A stretch of 64,000 bases of DNA from Arenibacterium halophilum (GCF_005938225.1 NZ_VCPC01000001.1:868001-932000), one strand, 5' to 3'; shown: positions 1 to 9,351, numbered from the stretch's first letter. A program made the numbers and translations. The notes: generated by a model not told the origin, from the letters alone.

Positions 1-1049
1 ATGAAATGCCGGTGCAGTTTCCCGCCGGAATCATGGCCGAACACCAGCACACCCGCGACAAGGCCGGGTTGTTCGATGTCAGCCATATGGGTCAGGTCGT
101 CATCGACGGGGACGCGTGGGAGGCGATTGCCATCGCCTTTGAAACGCTGGTGCCGATGGATGTGCTGGGGCTGGGCGAGAACCGCCAGCGATACGGGCTG
201 TTCACCAATCCCGACGGCGGGATCATGGACGACCTCATGTTCGCCAATCGCGGCGATCACCTGTTCGTGGTGGTAAACGCCGCCTGCAAGGACGACGACC
301 TTGCCAATATGAAGGCCGCGCTGGAGCCGGCGCTGAACGTTTCGGCCATCACCAACCGTGCGCTGCTGGCCCTGCAAGGCCCGGCGGCCGAGTCGGTGCT
401 GGCCTCGCTCGCGCCCGAAGCCGCCGATATGCGGTTCATGGATGTCGCGACGCTGACGATTGACGGTGTGGAATGCTGGGTCTCGCGCTCGGGGTATACC
501 GGCGAAGACGGCTATGAAATCTCGGTGCCCGCCGACAGCGCCGAGGCGCTGGCCCGCGCGCTGCTGGCCCATGACGACGTGATGCCGATCGGCCTTGGCG
601 CGCGGGATTCGCTGCGGCTCGAGGCCGGGCTGTGCCTTTACGGTCATGACATCGACGATGGCACCACACCATCCGAGGCCGCGCTGACATGGGCGATCCA
701 GAAGGTACGCCGCAGCGGTGGCGCCCGCGAAGGCGGGTTTCCCGGGGCCGAGCCGATCCTTGCCGAGCTTACGGAAGGCGCGCCGCGAAAACGCGTGGGC
801 CTGCGCCCCGAGGGCCGCGCGCCCATGCGCGAGGGCGTGCCGCTGTTCGCCGCGGCCGAGGGCGGTTCCGAGATCGGGCGCATCACCTCGGGCGGGTTCG
901 GCCCCACCGTGGGCGGCCCCGTCGCGATGGGATATGTGCCCACCGACATGGCCGAGCCGGGAACCACGCTATATGGCGAATTGCGCGGCAAGCGGCTGCC
1001 GGTCACCGTGACCGCCCTGCCCTTTGTCGAGGCCCGTTTCAAACGCTAA
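1..1049 (+). CDS. gcvT: Glycine cleavage system T protein (aminomethyltransferase), 5' end outside window
   Basis: T-protein of the glycine cleavage complex, which moves the aminomethyl carbon from lipoyl-H-protein to tetrahydrofolate and releases ammonia. The reading frame is open through the left edge, so the first visible Met at base 6 is internal: the preceding codon is Glu, and family members read '...YEMPVQFPAGI' at this point, about 25-30 residues in. Visible family features are AGLFDVSHMGQ, the folate-site stretch SRSGYTGEDGYEI, LGARDSLRLEAGLCLYG, and the C-terminal barrel with TSGGFGPTVGGPVAMGYV. It ends with TAA 33 bases before gcvH, consistent with a gcvT-gcvH-VOC-gcvP operon. The truncation is a window artefact. 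Confidence 0.96.
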   Translation, partial: EMPVQFPAGIMAEHQHTRDKAGLFDVSHMGQVVIDGDAWEAIAIAFETLVPMDVLGLGENRQRYGLFTNPDGGIMDDLMFANRGDHLFVVVNAACKDDDLANMKAALEPALNVSAITNRALLALQGPAAESVLASLAPEAADMRFMDVATLTIDGVECWVSRSGYTGEDGYEISVPADSAEALARALLAHDDVMPIGLGARDSLRLEAGLCLYGHDIDDGTTPSEAALTWAIQKVRRSGGAREGGFPGAEPILAELTEGAPRKRVGLRPEGRAPMREGVPLFAAAEGGSEIGRITSGGFGPTVGGPVAMGYVPTDMAEPGTTLYGELRGKRLPVTVTALPFVEARFKR

Positions 1050-1082
1050 TCCAAACAAGACCCAGGAGAGGATCGAACTGGC

Positions 1083-1445
1083 ATGAAATATACCGAAGAG
1101 CATGAATGGCTGCTTGAAGAAGGCGATCTGATCGTCGTCGGCATCACCGAATACGCGGCCGAGCAACTGGGCGACGTGGTGTTCATCGAGCTGCCCGAGG
1201 AAGGCACCGAGGTCAGCAAGGACGACGAGGTTGTCGTGATCGAAAGCGTCAAGGCGGCATCGGACATCCTGGCCCCGCTGGACGGCGAAATCGTCGAGGT
1301 GAATTCCGCCCTGACCGACGACCCCGGCAAGGTGAACGAAGACCCGACCGGCGCGGCGTGGTTCTTCAAGATCAAGCCGTCCGACCTGTCGCCGATGGAC
1401 GACTACATGGACGACGCCGCCTACAAGGACTTCATCGGAGACTAG
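1083..1445 (+). CDS. gcvH: Glycine cleavage system H protein
   Basis: Lipoyl carrier of the glycine cleavage system, shuttling the aminomethyl group among P, T and L proteins in the cytosol. The 120-residue product starts [10 protein letters not shown] and has the lipoylation motif IESVKAASD with the modified lysine at K57. Length and motif are standard. The ATG follows a purine-rich stretch (AGGAGAGG) about 12 bases upstream. It lies between gcvT and a small VOC-family gene, four bases before the latter, so the genes are probably co-transcribed. The dihydrolipoyl dehydrogenase it needs could be the lpd gene far downstream in this window. Confidence 0.97.
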   Translation: MKYTEEHEWLLEEGDLIVVGITEYAAEQLGDVVFIELPEEGTEVSKDDEVVVIESVKAASDILAPLDGEIVEVNSALTDDPGKVNEDPTGAAWFFKIKPSDLSPMDDYMDDAAYKDFIGD

Positions 1446-1449
1446 GCCC

Positions 1450-1806
1450 ATGGCCGTCCGCCGCATCGTCGCCAACATCGCCACCCCGGATCCGGGGGCG
1501 GTGGCCCGGTTCTACCGCGATGTCTTTGACCTGAACACAGGGATGGACATGGGGTGGATCGTGACGCTGGTGGGCGAAGGCGGGCAGACGGCACAGGCCT
1601 CATTCATGTCGCAGGGCGGATCGGACACGCCAGTGCCCGCCCTGTCGATCGAGGTCGACGACATCGACGCCTGTCTGGCCCGGGTCCGCGCCCTTGGCCT
1701 GACACCCGACTACGGCCCCGCCGACGAACCCTGGGGCGTGCGCCGGTTCTATCTGCGCGACCCGGCCGGCACCTTGATAAACGTACTCTCCCATCGCGCG
1801 AGCTGA
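1450..1806 (+). CDS. VOC-family (glyoxalase/bleomycin-resistance-like) protein
   Basis: 118-residue single-domain protein of the vicinal-oxygen-chelate fold. It has the typical opening ([26 protein letters not shown]) and the closing pattern [21 protein letters not shown], in which family members usually carry a metal-binding Glu near the end; here the corresponding region reads GTLINVLS without an obvious Glu. It starts four bases after gcvH and ends 16 bases before gcvP, so it is embedded in the glycine cleavage operon. Substrate is unknown. The metal site may be incomplete, so it may bind ligand rather than catalyse. I see no evidence linking it chemically to glycine cleavage beyond position. 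Confidence 0.85.
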   Translation: MAVRRIVANIATPDPGAVARFYRDVFDLNTGMDMGWIVTLVGEGGQTAQASFMSQGGSDTPVPALSIEVDDIDACLARVRALGLTPDYGPADEPWGVRRFYLRDPAGTLINVLSHRAS

Positions 1807-1822
1807 CACAGCGGAGGCATCC

Positions 1823-4672
1823 ATGCCCTACGAACCCACCGATTACCTGCCCTACGATTTCGCCAACCGCCGCCACATCGGCCCCTCGCCCGCCGAAATG
1901 GCCGAGATGCTGAAGGTGGTGGGCGTGGCCGATCTGGACGCGCTGATTGACGAAACCGTGCCGCGCGCAATCCGGCAGGAAAACCCGCTGGATTTCGGCA
2001 AGCCGCTGTCGGAACGCGAATTGCTGTACCGGATGCGGAAAACTGCCAGCAAGAACAAGGTGCTGACCTCGCTGATCGGTCAGGGATACCACGGCACGGT
2101 CACGCCGCCCGCGATCCAGCGCAACATCCTGGAAAACCCGGCGTGGTACACGGCGTACACGCCGTACCAGCCGGAAATCAGCCAGGGCCGGCTTGAGGCG
2201 CTGCTGAATTTTCAGACGATGGTCAGCGACCTGACCGGGCTGGAAATCGCCAATGCCTCGCTGCTGGATGAATCGACCGCCTGCGCCGAGGCGATGACCA
2301 TGGCCCAGCGGGTCGCGAAATCGAAGGCCGGGGCGTTCTTTGTCGATGAAAACTGCCACCCGCAGAACATCGCCGTGATCCAGACCCGCGCCGCGCCGCT
2401 GGGGATAGAGGTGATCGTCGGCGCGCCCGAGGATCTGGACCCATCCGCCGTATTCGGCGCGCTGTTCCAGTATCCCGGCACCCATGGCCACCTGCGCGAT
2501 TTCACCGACACCATCGCCGCCCTGCACGACGCCAAGGCGATTGCCGTGATGGCCGCCGACATCCTGGCCCTGACCATGCTGAAGGAACCCGGCGCAATGG
2601 GCGCCGACATTGCCGTGGGCACCACGCAACGCTTCGGCGTGCCCTTCGGCTATGGCGGCCCGCACGCGGCCTATATGGCAACGAAACAGCAATACGCGCG
2701 CAACATGCCGGGCCGGATCGTGGGTGTCAGCATCGACAGCCATGGCAACCGCGCCTATCGCCTGTCTCTGCAAACCCGCGAACAGCACATCCGCCGCGAA
2801 AAGGCGACCTCGAACGTCTGTACCGCGCAGGCGCTGCTGGCCGTGATGGCGTCGTTCTACGCGGTATTCCACGGCCCCGAGGGGCTGCGCGCCATTGCCC
2901 AGCGTATCCATCGCAAGACGGTTCGGCTGGCCAAGGGGCTGGAAAAGGCAGGGTTCAAGGTGGAACCCGACGTGTACTTTGACACGGTGACGGTTGACGT
3001 GGGGCTGTTGCAGCGCGGCGTGTTGCAGGCGGCTGTACGCGAAGGCATCAACCTGCGCCGCGTGGGCGACACCCGCGTGGGCATCACGCTGGATGAATGC
3101 ACCCGCCCCGCCACAATCGAAAAGGTCTGGCGCGCCTTCGGCATCGTCATGCCGGACGACGATTTCGCCCCCGAATACCGCCTGCCCGAGGGTCTGCTGC
3201 GCAGATCGACCTACCTGGAACACCCGATTTTCCACATGAACCGGGCCGAGACCGAGATGATGCGCTACATGCGCCGTCTGGCGGACCGTGATCTGGCGCT
3301 GGACCGCGCGATGATCCCGCTCGGGTCCTGCACGATGAAGCTGAACGCCGCCGCCGAGATGGAGGCGATCACCTGGCGCGAATTCGCGCGGCTGCACCCC
3401 TTTGCCCCCGCCGATCAGGCGCAGGGCTATGCCGAGGTGATCGGCGACCTGTCGGCCAAGCTGTGCGAGATCACCGGCTATGCCGCGATTTCCATGCAGC
3501 CGAACTCCGGCGCACAGGGCGAATATGCGGGGCTGCTGACCATCGCGGCCTTCCACCGCGCCAACGATCAGGGCCACCGCAACATCTGCCTGATCCCGAT
3601 GAGCGCGCATGGCACAAACCCCGCCAGCGCCCAGATGGTCGGCTGGAAGGTGGTGCCGGTGAAATCGGCCGCCAACGGTGACATCGACCTTGACGATTTC
3701 CGCGCCAAGGCCGCGCAGCACGCCGACAACCTTGCCGGCTGCATGATCACCTATCCCAGCACCCACGGCGTGTTCGAGGAAACCGTGCGCGAGGTCTGCG
3801 ACATCACGCATGACCACGGCGGGCAGGTCTATATCGACGGGGCCAACATGAACGCGATGGTCGGCCTGTCGCGCCCCGGCGACCTTGGCGGCGATGTCAG
3901 CCACCTGAACTTGCACAAGACGTTCTGCATTCCGCATGGCGGCGGCGGCCCCGGCATGGGCCCGATCGGGGTCAAGGCGCATCTGGTGCCGCATTTGCCC
4001 GGCCACCCCTCGACCGGCGGGACCGAGGGCCCGGTCTCGGCCGCGCCCTATGGTTCGCCCTCTCTCCTGCCGATTTCATGGGCCTATTGCCTGATGATGG
4101 GCGGCGAAGGTCTGACACAGGCAACGCGCGTCGCAATCCTGAACGCCAACTACATCGCGCAGCGGCTGGAAGGCGCGTACAAGGTTCTGTATCGCGGCAA
4201 GCAGGGGCGCGTGGCGCATGAATGCATCATCGACACCCGTCCCTTTGCCGACAGCGCGGGCGTCACGGTGGATGACATCGCCAAGCGGTTGGTCGATTGC
4301 GGATTTCACGCCCCGACGATGAGCTGGCCGGTCGCGGGTACGCTGATGATCGAACCCACCGAAAGCGAAACCAAGGCTGAATTGGACCGCTTCTGCGATG
4401 CGATGCTGGCGATCCGCGCCGAAATTCGCGAGATCGAAGAAGGCCGGATCGACCGCGACAACAACCCGCTGAAGAACGCGCCGCACACGATGGAAGACCT
4501 CGTGCGCGAGTGGGACCGCCCCTATACCCGCGAGCAGGGCTGTTTCCCTCCGGGGGCCTTCCGGGTCGACAAATACTGGCCGCCGGTGAACCGGGTCGAC
4601 AACGTTTACGGCGACCGGAACCTTGTCTGCATCTGCCCGCCGATGGAGGATTACGCCGAAGCGGCGGAATAA
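1823..4672 (+). CDS. gcvP: Glycine dehydrogenase (decarboxylating), P protein
   Basis: PLP enzyme that decarboxylates glycine and loads the aminomethyl group on lipoyl-H-protein. At 949 residues it is the fused N- plus C-half form (homodimeric type), not the split gcvPA/gcvPB form. Visible markers are [15 protein letters not shown] at the N-terminus, [24 protein letters not shown], the PLP-lysine motif [17 protein letters not shown] with K699 as the Schiff-base lysine, and [20 protein letters not shown] near the C-terminus. The ATG at 1823 follows a GCGGAGG ribosome site. It is the last gene of the gcv operon and converges with the MATE gene 16 bases away. Confidence 0.97.
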   Translation: MPYEPTDYLPYDFANRRHIGPSPAEMAEMLKVVGVADLDALIDETVPRAIRQENPLDFGKPLSERELLYRMRKTASKNKVLTSLIGQGYHGTVTPPAIQRNILENPAWYTAYTPYQPEISQGRLEALLNFQTMVSDLTGLEIANASLLDESTACAEAMTMAQRVAKSKAGAFFVDENCHPQNIAVIQTRAAPLGIEVIVGAPEDLDPSAVFGALFQYPGTHGHLRDFTDTIAALHDAKAIAVMAADILALTMLKEPGAMGADIAVGTTQRFGVPFGYGGPHAAYMATKQQYARNMPGRIVGVSIDSHGNRAYRLSLQTREQHIRREKATSNVCTAQALLAVMASFYAVFHGPEGLRAIAQRIHRKTVRLAKGLEKAGFKVEPDVYFDTVTVDVGLLQRGVLQAAVREGINLRRVGDTRVGITLDECTRPATIEKVWRAFGIVMPDDDFAPEYRLPEGLLRRSTYLEHPIFHMNRAETEMMRYMRRLADRDLALDRAMIPLGSCTMKLNAAAEMEAITWREFARLHPFAPADQAQGYAEVIGDLSAKLCEITGYAAISMQPNSGAQGEYAGLLTIAAFHRANDQGHRNICLIPMSAHGTNPASAQMVGWKVVPVKSAANGDIDLDDFRAKAAQHADNLAGCMITYPSTHGVFEETVREVCDITHDHGGQVYIDGANMNAMVGLSRPGDLGGDVSHLNLHKTFCIPHGGGGPGMGPIGVKAHLVPHLPGHPSTGGTEGPVSAAPYGSPSLLPISWAYCLMMGGEGLTQATRVAILNANYIAQRLEGAYKVLYRGKQGRVAHECIIDTRPFADSAGVTVDDIAKRLVDCGFHAPTMSWPVAGTLMIEPTESETKAELDRFCDAMLAIRAEIREIEEGRIDRDNNPLKNAPHTMEDLVREWDRPYTREQGCFPPGAFRVDKYWPPVNRVDNVYGDRNLVCICPPMEDYAEAAE

Positions 4673-4688
4673 GGCACCGGGATCGCGC

Positions 4689-6071
4689 CTACCTCCAGCG
4701 GGTCAGCGCGATCCCCACGGCCGTCACCAGACCATAGGCCGCCATGCCGCCCGCGATGGCGACGAACGCGCCGCCCAGCCCGAAACCGGCGCTGGTCAGC
4801 ACCAGTGCGCCGCCGATGGCCACGATCATGCGCGCGCCGCCGCCCAGGATCGGCCAGAACACCCGCCCCGCGCCCTGGCTTGCGAAATACAGCGCAAGGC
4901 CCAGCGCGAACAGCGCATAGAACGGGGCCACGGTGCGGAAATAGCTGCGCCCCGCGGCCAGAGCCGCCACGTTGTCGGGTTCCAAGAAGAGGCCCAGCCA
5001 CAGGTCGGGGAACAGCGCAAAGAACAGCCCGACGCCGCCGACGATGGCGCCCGCTGCCACCGATCCGGTCCAGCCGATGCGCAGCGCCCGATCACGGTTG
5101 CCCGCGCCCATATTGGCGCCAACCATGGCCGTCATCGCCGCGCCGACGCCAAAGACCACCGGCACCATGATGAATTCCAGCCGCGCGCCAAGGCCATACC
5201 CGGCCAGCGCCGCCTCTCCGAACTGGCCGACAATTGCGGTGATCGCGACGATGGTGATGACCGTCTGCAAGGCGTTCAGCGACGATGCCGCGCCCACCCG
5301 CAGGATGTCGGCGAAATGGCGCAAGCCCAGCCCGATGCCCGACACACGCAGCCCCGCGCGCCCCGAGGCGACATAGAAAACCGCGATGAGTGCGGTCACA
5401 GCGAAGACGCTGATCTGGCCCAGCGACAGCCCCGCAAGGCCCAGCGCCGGAAACGGCCCCCAGCCCAGCGCCAGCGCCCCCGACAACGGGATCGTCGCAA
5501 TCGAGGCCCCCGTCAGCAGCAGCGAGGGCATCGCCATGTTCCCGCACCCCCGGATCACCGACAGCGTCGAATGCGTCAGCCAGACGGCGATGCAGCCCGG
5601 AAAGTAGATCATCGCATAGGAGAGCGCCTGTTGCCCGGCTTCGCCTCCGCCGGAGAGCGCAGAGAACATTGGTGCGCCGAACAGTAGGAGCACCACGGCG
5701 AAGGCCAGTGCAATCGTACCCGCGATGACCCATGCGGCCACCACCAGCCGCCCGGCGCGCGCGGCCTCTCCGGCGCCCAGCGCGCGTGACACGGCCGAGG
5801 AAATCGCCCCGCCCATCGACCCGGCCGACAGCATCTGCACCAGCATCACCAGCGGATAGACCAGCGCGATTCCGGCCAGCGCCGACACGCCGATCATCCC
5901 GGCGAACGCGGCCTCGGAGATGTTCATCGCAGCCGATACCAGCATGGCAAGGATATTGGGCGCCGCCAACCGCGCCAGCGTGGCCCCGACCGGGCCGGTC
6001 AGCAACAGTTGCGTGCGCGCGGCGCGGGCATCGGCGGCCAGGCTGTCGGGGTCGGTAATGGCCGCGCTCAT
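4689..6071 (-). CDS. MATE-family multidrug/cation antiporter
   Basis: 460-residue inner-membrane protein with about twelve hydrophobic segments in two similar halves, typical of MATE exporters that use H+ or Na+ gradients to expel organic cations or drugs. Characteristic segments include GPVGATLARLAAPNILAML at the first helix, and ARLEFIMVPVVFGVGAAMTAMVGANMGAG in the C-terminal half, which matches the family's conserved second-half signature. The stop-start junction with the upstream thioesterase gene overlaps by 4 bases (ATGA), so the two are probably one transcript controlled from the region shared with the divergent HxlR regulator. Substrate cannot be read from the sequence. Confidence 0.93.
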   Translation of the reverse strand: MSAAITDPDSLAADARAARTQLLLTGPVGATLARLAAPNILAMLVSAAMNISEAAFAGMIGVSALAGIALVYPLVMLVQMLSAGSMGGAISSAVSRALGAGEAARAGRLVVAAWVIAGTIALAFAVVLLLFGAPMFSALSGGGEAGQQALSYAMIYFPGCIAVWLTHSTLSVIRGCGNMAMPSLLLTGASIATIPLSGALALGWGPFPALGLAGLSLGQISVFAVTALIAVFYVASGRAGLRVSGIGLGLRHFADILRVGAASSLNALQTVITIVAITAIVGQFGEAALAGYGLGARLEFIMVPVVFGVGAAMTAMVGANMGAGNRDRALRIGWTGSVAAGAIVGGVGLFFALFPDLWLGLFLEPDNVAALAAGRSYFRTVAPFYALFALGLALYFASQGAGRVFWPILGGGARMIVAIGGALVLTSAGFGLGGAFVAIAGGMAAYGLVTAVGIALTRWR

Positions 6072-6607
6072 GCGTTTGGTCCCGCGGGGTTCGGGAACAG
6101 GAAGCAGGTGGCGGTGGCATGAGCGTACAGCTTGCCGTCTGCCACGCCGGTCAACCGCGCCTCGGCCGTCGCCATCTGGCGCCCAACGTGGATCACGCGG
6201 CCCTCGGCCCGCAGGGTGCCGGTGCCGGGGCGGATGGCGCGGGTGTAGTTCACCTTCAGATCCGCAGTGGTATAGCCCACCCCCGCCGGAAGCGCGGTGT
6301 GCACCGCCACGCCGGTTGCCGAATCCAGCAGCGTCGCGGCCCAGCCGCCATGCACCGCACCCATCGGGTTCAGCAGGTAATCCGCCGGCGTGCCCTCGAT
6401 CACCGCGTGACCGTGGGACAGATCGAAGGGGATCGACATGTTCATCGTGTCGCCCATCGACGGGCGGTTGCCAAACTCGCCCCGGGTCAGCGCCAGCAGG
6501 TACTCAAGCCCGCTTAGGACGCGGGCCGCCGCAAGGTTCAGCCCCGCCACCGCGTAGTCATAGCTGCGCGTGCGCGTGGTTGTCCCGGTCGTGCTCAGAT
6601 CGCCCAT
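6068..6607 (-). CDS. PaaI/YdiI-type hot-dog thioesterase
   Basis: Predicted acyl-CoA thioesterase with a single hot-dog fold. Key features are NPMGAVHGGWAATLLDSATG (the conserved HGG with following Asp/Ser), TTADLKVNYTRAIRPG, and EGRVIHVGRQMATAEARL. I place the start at the ATG at 6607 (MGDLSTTG) because GAGGG lies 7 bases upstream; an upstream in-frame extension to 6682 would run through the operator-like palindromes. It is co-transcribed with the MATE gene (4-base overlap) and divergent from hxlR. The combination of HxlR regulator, hydrolase and exporter suggests a small inducible detoxification unit, but the substrate is unknown. Confidence 0.88.
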   Translation of the reverse strand: MGDLSTTGTTTRTRSYDYAVAGLNLAAARVLSGLEYLLALTRGEFGNRPSMGDTMNMSIPFDLSHGHAVIEGTPADYLLNPMGAVHGGWAATLLDSATGVAVHTALPAGVGYTTADLKVNYTRAIRPGTGTLRAEGRVIHVGRQMATAEARLTGVADGKLYAHATATCFLFPNPAGPNA

Positions 6608-6630
6608 GTCATGCCCTCGCTTTCCAAGTG

Positions 6631-6675
6631 GGTTCCGTTTTGGAACCATCAAAGCAGTAAGTTCCCTTTCGGAAC
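6631..6675. promoter_or_regulatory. Pair of GTTCC-N5-GGAAC palindromes, probable HxlR operator
   Basis: Two inverted repeats lie in the divergent region between the thioesterase and hxlR genes. The first is GGTTCC-gtttt-GGAACC (6631-6647) and the second GTTCC-ctttc-GGAAC (6661-6675), with centres 29 bases apart. Same arm sequence and same 5-base spacer make chance unlikely. HxlR proteins bind as dimers to palindromes near their own gene, so autoregulation and control of the thioesterase-MATE pair is the natural inference. Confidence 0.7.
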
Positions 6676-6692
6676 CTGTCAACCCGTGCTAG

Positions 6693-7157
6693 ATGTGCCT
6701 CATGCGTTGGAATGACCTGAACGAAGAATCATGCCCTGTCGCTCGTGGCCTCTCGGTCATCGGGGACCGTTGGACCATGCTGGTGTTAAGAGATTGTTTC
6801 CAAGGCGTTCGCAGGTTCGATGCGTTTCAGAAGCGATTGGGCATTACGCGCCACGTTCTCGCCGACCGGTTGCGCAAGCTGGAAAGCGCAGGCGTGCTGG
6901 AGCGCAAGCAGTATCAGGAACGTCCGCCACGCTACGAATACCGCCTTACGGAAAAGGGCCTTGCCCTGCATCCGGTGCTGGTGACACTGATCAAGTGGAC
7001 CGAAACCTGGGATCCGCTGGGAGATGGAAACAGCCCCCACCTGCGCGACCGTGACACCGGAGAGCGGCTGGATCCGGTGCTGGTGGATGCAGGCTCGGGG
7101 CGGCCTTTGACGCATCGGTCGTTCCGGCGCCCGCAAGCGGCGCGCCCTGACGATTAA
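6693..7157 (+). CDS. HxlR-family winged-helix transcriptional regulator
   Basis: 154-residue DNA-binding regulator of the HxlR (MarR-like winged helix) family. The family opening is clear: CPVARGLSVIGDRWTMLVLRD, then FDAFQKRLGITRHVLADRLRKLESAGVLERKQY (recognition helix and wing), RYEYRLTEKGLAL. The single N-terminal Cys in ESCPVARG is the position that acts as a redox or electrophile sensor in several family members. Two in-frame ATGs (6693, 6702) lack a good ribosome site, so the exact start is uncertain. It is divergent from the thioesterase-MATE operon and shares with it the two GTTCC/GGAAC palindromes. Confidence 0.92.
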   Translation: MCLMRWNDLNEESCPVARGLSVIGDRWTMLVLRDCFQGVRRFDAFQKRLGITRHVLADRLRKLESAGVLERKQYQERPPRYEYRLTEKGLALHPVLVTLIKWTETWDPLGDGNSPHLRDRDTGERLDPVLVDAGSGRPLTHRSFRRPQAARPDD

Positions 7158-7220
7158 CCTCTTTCTATTGCGCCGCGCGGGCGGTTGCGTCATGATCCGC
7201 GCTCAACGCAGGAGCATTGA

Positions 7221-7676
7221 ATGCGCAAGTTTCTGGTCGTGCTGGATGACAGCCGCGAATGTCTGAACGCCATGCGTTTTGCCGCGATGCGGGCGGCGCA
7301 CACCGGCGGCGGCGTGGCCATCCTGTCGGTGATCCCTCCAGATGAATTCAACCACTGGATCGGCGTCGGCGACATCATGCGGGAAGAGGCGCGCGAGAGG
7401 ATTCACGCGCATTTCGAGGTATTTGCCAAGTGGATGCGTGACAAGCAGGGCATCGACCCCGAGTTGGTGATCCGCGAGGGCGAGCCGGTGGCCGAAATCA
7501 TCGAACAGGTGCGCGAAGACCCGGAAATCGGTGTTCTGGTGCTGGGCGCGGGCACCGACAAGAAGGGCCCCGGACCGCTGGTGACCCAGATGACGCGATC
7601 TGCCGGGTCGCTGCCGATCCCGATCACGATCGTGCCGGGCGACCTGTCGAAAGAAAAGCTCGAAGCCATCACTTAG
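7221..7676 (+). CDS. Universal stress protein (UspA family)
   Basis: 151-residue single Usp domain. The N-terminus MRKFLVVLDDSRECLNAMRFA gives the beta-1 strand with the nucleotide-contacting Asp, and GVLVLGAGTDKKGPGPLVTQMTRSAGSLPIPITIV corresponds to the family's G-x2-G-x9-G(S/T) ATP-binding loop region, though it is not a perfect match. The ATG follows CAGGAGCATTGA, a good ribosome site. It stands alone between hxlR and the nfu operon. Members act in cytosolic stress responses; a specific role cannot be inferred. Confidence 0.92.
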   Translation: MRKFLVVLDDSRECLNAMRFAAMRAAHTGGGVAILSVIPPDEFNHWIGVGDIMREEARERIHAHFEVFAKWMRDKQGIDPELVIREGEPVAEIIEQVREDPEIGVLVLGAGTDKKGPGPLVTQMTRSAGSLPIPITIVPGDLSKEKLEAIT

Positions 7677-7710
7677 GCCGTCACGTTCAGTTTAGAACCA
7701 TTCCAACTGC

Positions 7711-7739
7711 TTGACAGTTTCCCCCCGCACCCGCATATC
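7711..7739 (+). promoter_or_regulatory. Candidate sigma-70 promoter for nfu-tsaB-rimI
   Basis: A perfect TTGACA (7711-7716) is followed after 17 bases by CATATC (7734-7739), a weak but correctly spaced -10 element. It lies 26 bases before the nfu ATG at 7765, which carries a GGAGAG ribosome site. Confidence 0.5.
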
Positions 7740-7764
7740 AGGGTCAAACCAGTGGAGAGAGCCC

Positions 7765-8328
7765 ATGTTCATCCAGACCGAATCGACCCCGAACCCCGCG
7801 ACGCTGAAATTTCTGCCGGGGCAGACCGTGCTTGAGATGGGCACCGCCGATTTCCCCAGCGCCGACACGGCGGGCAAATCCCCGCTGGCAAGCCGTATCT
7901 TCGCAGTCGATGGTATCGAGGGCGTGTTCTTCGGCAACGATTTCGTGACCGTGACCAAGGCCGACAGCGTCGACTGGGATCATGTGAAACCCGCGATCCT
8001 TGGCGCCATCATGGAACATTTCCAGTCGGGCCAGCCGGTGATCGACGAAGGCCAGTCCACCGGCTCGGGCCATGCCGAGCACACCGGGGAAGACGGTGAA
8101 ATCGTCGGCCAGATCAAGGAATTGCTCGACAGCCGCGTGCGCCCCGCAGTGGCCCAGGACGGTGGCGATATCACCTTCCACGGCTTTGACCGCGGAGTGG
8201 TCTACCTGCACATGCAGGGTGCCTGCGCGGGCTGCCCGTCTTCGACCCTGACGCTCAAAATGGGAATCGAGAACCTGCTGCGCCACTACATCCCCGAGGT
8301 GACCGAGGTTCGCCCGGTTGCCGTCTGA
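7765..8328 (+). CDS. nfuA: NifU-family Fe-S cluster carrier protein
   Basis: 187-residue Nfu protein that accepts and delivers Fe-S clusters. The N-terminal Nfu_N domain begins MFIQTESTPNPATLKFLPGQTV, and the C-terminal NifU domain contains VAQDGGDITFHGFDRGVVYLHMQGACAGCPSST, whose CxxC binds the cluster at a dimer interface. The ATG at 7765 is preferred over an in-frame upstream start because it follows GGAGAGAG and matches the conserved N-terminus. Its stop overlaps the probable tsaB start, so nfu-tsaB-rimI is likely one operon. The symbol nfuA is by family; some annotators leave it unnamed. Confidence 0.93.
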   Translation: MFIQTESTPNPATLKFLPGQTVLEMGTADFPSADTAGKSPLASRIFAVDGIEGVFFGNDFVTVTKADSVDWDHVKPAILGAIMEHFQSGQPVIDEGQSTGSGHAEHTGEDGEIVGQIKELLDSRVRPAVAQDGGDITFHGFDRGVVYLHMQGACAGCPSSTLTLKMGIENLLRHYIPEVTEVRPVAV

Positions 8329-8938
8329 CGGATTGATCCTTGGCTTTGACACATCGGCCGCGCATTGCGCGGCCGCTTTGCTGTCGGGCACCCGCGTTCT
8401 GGCCGAACGGGTCGAGCCGATGGCCCGGGGGCAAGCCGAACGGCTGATGCCGCTGCTGCAAGAGGTGCTGGGCGACGCGGGTGCGGGCTGGGGTGACCTG
8501 ACCCGCATCGGCGTGGGCATCGGCCCCGGTAACTTTACCGGTATCCGCATCGCCGTGTCCGCCGCGCGGGGTTTGTCGCTGGGCCTTGGCATTCCGGCAG
8601 TCGGAGTCGATACGCTGCACGCCGCCGCGCTGGACGCGCCCCGCCCCGCGCTGGCGGCGGTGCCCGCCACGGGGGGCCGGTTCTACCTTGGCCGTTTTGA
8701 CGCGGCAGGTGCGATGACAACCGAAACGCTGGCGCTCGAACAGGTGCCGCAGGGTCCGATCCTGACCTATGCGGACGACGCACTGGCCGCCCATACCGCC
8801 CCGATCCACAGCCTTGCCGTCGCAATTGCCCGACTTGCTCAGGCTGCTGAGGGAGAGATTACCCCACCCGAGCCGCTGTACCTGCGCGCCGCCGATGCGG
8901 CCCCGGCGCGGGATGCGCCTCCGGTAATGCTCGATTGA
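8318..8938 (+). CDS. tsaB: tRNA threonylcarbamoyladenosine biosynthesis protein TsaB
   Basis: Non-catalytic ASKHA-fold partner of TsaD in making t6A37 on ANN-decoding tRNAs. Signature segments are LILGFDTSAAHCAAALL, GVGIGPGNFTGIRIAVSAARGLSLGL and GVDTLHAAAL. The reading frame has no early ATG: the start is either TTG at 8318, overlapping the nfu stop, or TTG at 8333, which gives the more typical MILGFDTS N-terminus. I report the longer. The 206-residue length is normal. It overlaps the rimI start as TGATG, indicating translational coupling, and TsaB-RimI adjacency is common in alphaproteobacteria. Confidence 0.92.
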   Translation: MPSDGLILGFDTSAAHCAAALLSGTRVLAERVEPMARGQAERLMPLLQEVLGDAGAGWGDLTRIGVGIGPGNFTGIRIAVSAARGLSLGLGIPAVGVDTLHAAALDAPRPALAAVPATGGRFYLGRFDAAGAMTTETLALEQVPQGPILTYADDALAAHTAPIHSLAVAIARLAQAAEGEITPPEPLYLRAADAAPARDAPPVMLD

Positions 8939-9351
8939 TGACGCCCGAGCAGATGGCCGCCCTGCACCTGCAGGCGTTCCGTGTCCCCCGGCCGTGGTCA
9001 GCAGGCGAATTCCGCACCATGCTGGAGCGGCCCGGCACCTTCGCCATGGGCGACACCCGTGCGTTTGCGTTGGTCTCGGTCATCCATGACGAGGCCGAGT
9101 TGCTGACCATCGCCACCGATCCGGCCCTGCGGCGGCAAGGGCTGGCGCGGGCAGTGATGCAAGACTGGCAAGCCGAGGCCGCGCGCCGGGGAGCCACCCG
9201 CGCCTTTCTGGAAGTCGCCGCCGATAATAAAGGTGCACAGGCGCTTTATGCCACTTGCGGTTATGTCGAGGCCGGGCGGCGCAAAGGCTATTACGCCCAC
9301 CCTGACGGCACCCATGTCGATGCGGTGGTCATGCAGCGCACGCTGACCTGA
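8938..9351 (+). CDS. rimI: RimI-like GNAT N-acetyltransferase
   Basis: 137-residue GNAT-fold acetyltransferase of the RimI type (acetylation of the N-terminal Ala of ribosomal protein S18 in the reference case). The acetyl-CoA binding loop is ATDPALRRQGLARAVM (RxxGxA), followed by ATRAFLEVAADNKGAQALYATCGYVEAGRRKGYY, the classical motif B region with a Tyr. The ATG overlaps the tsaB stop by one base (TGATG). Substrate assignment rests on the conserved tsaB-rimI context; the sequence alone shows only a GNAT. Confidence 0.88.
   Translation: MTPEQMAALHLQAFRVPRPWSAGEFRTMLERPGTFAMGDTRAFALVSVIHDEAELLTIATDPALRRQGLARAVMQDWQAEAARRGATRAFLEVAADNKGAQALYATCGYVEAGRRKGYYAHPDGTHVDAVVMQRTLT

Noticed and set aside
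1-1049. gcvT as a truncated pseudogene
   Set aside because: The frame is open to the left edge and the missing N-terminus matches the window boundary.
1604-4006. 800-residue open frame on the minus strand opposite gcvP
   Set aside because: His/Gln/Arg-rich translation with no domain, exactly antisense to a clear gcvP. A by-product of GC-rich codon use.
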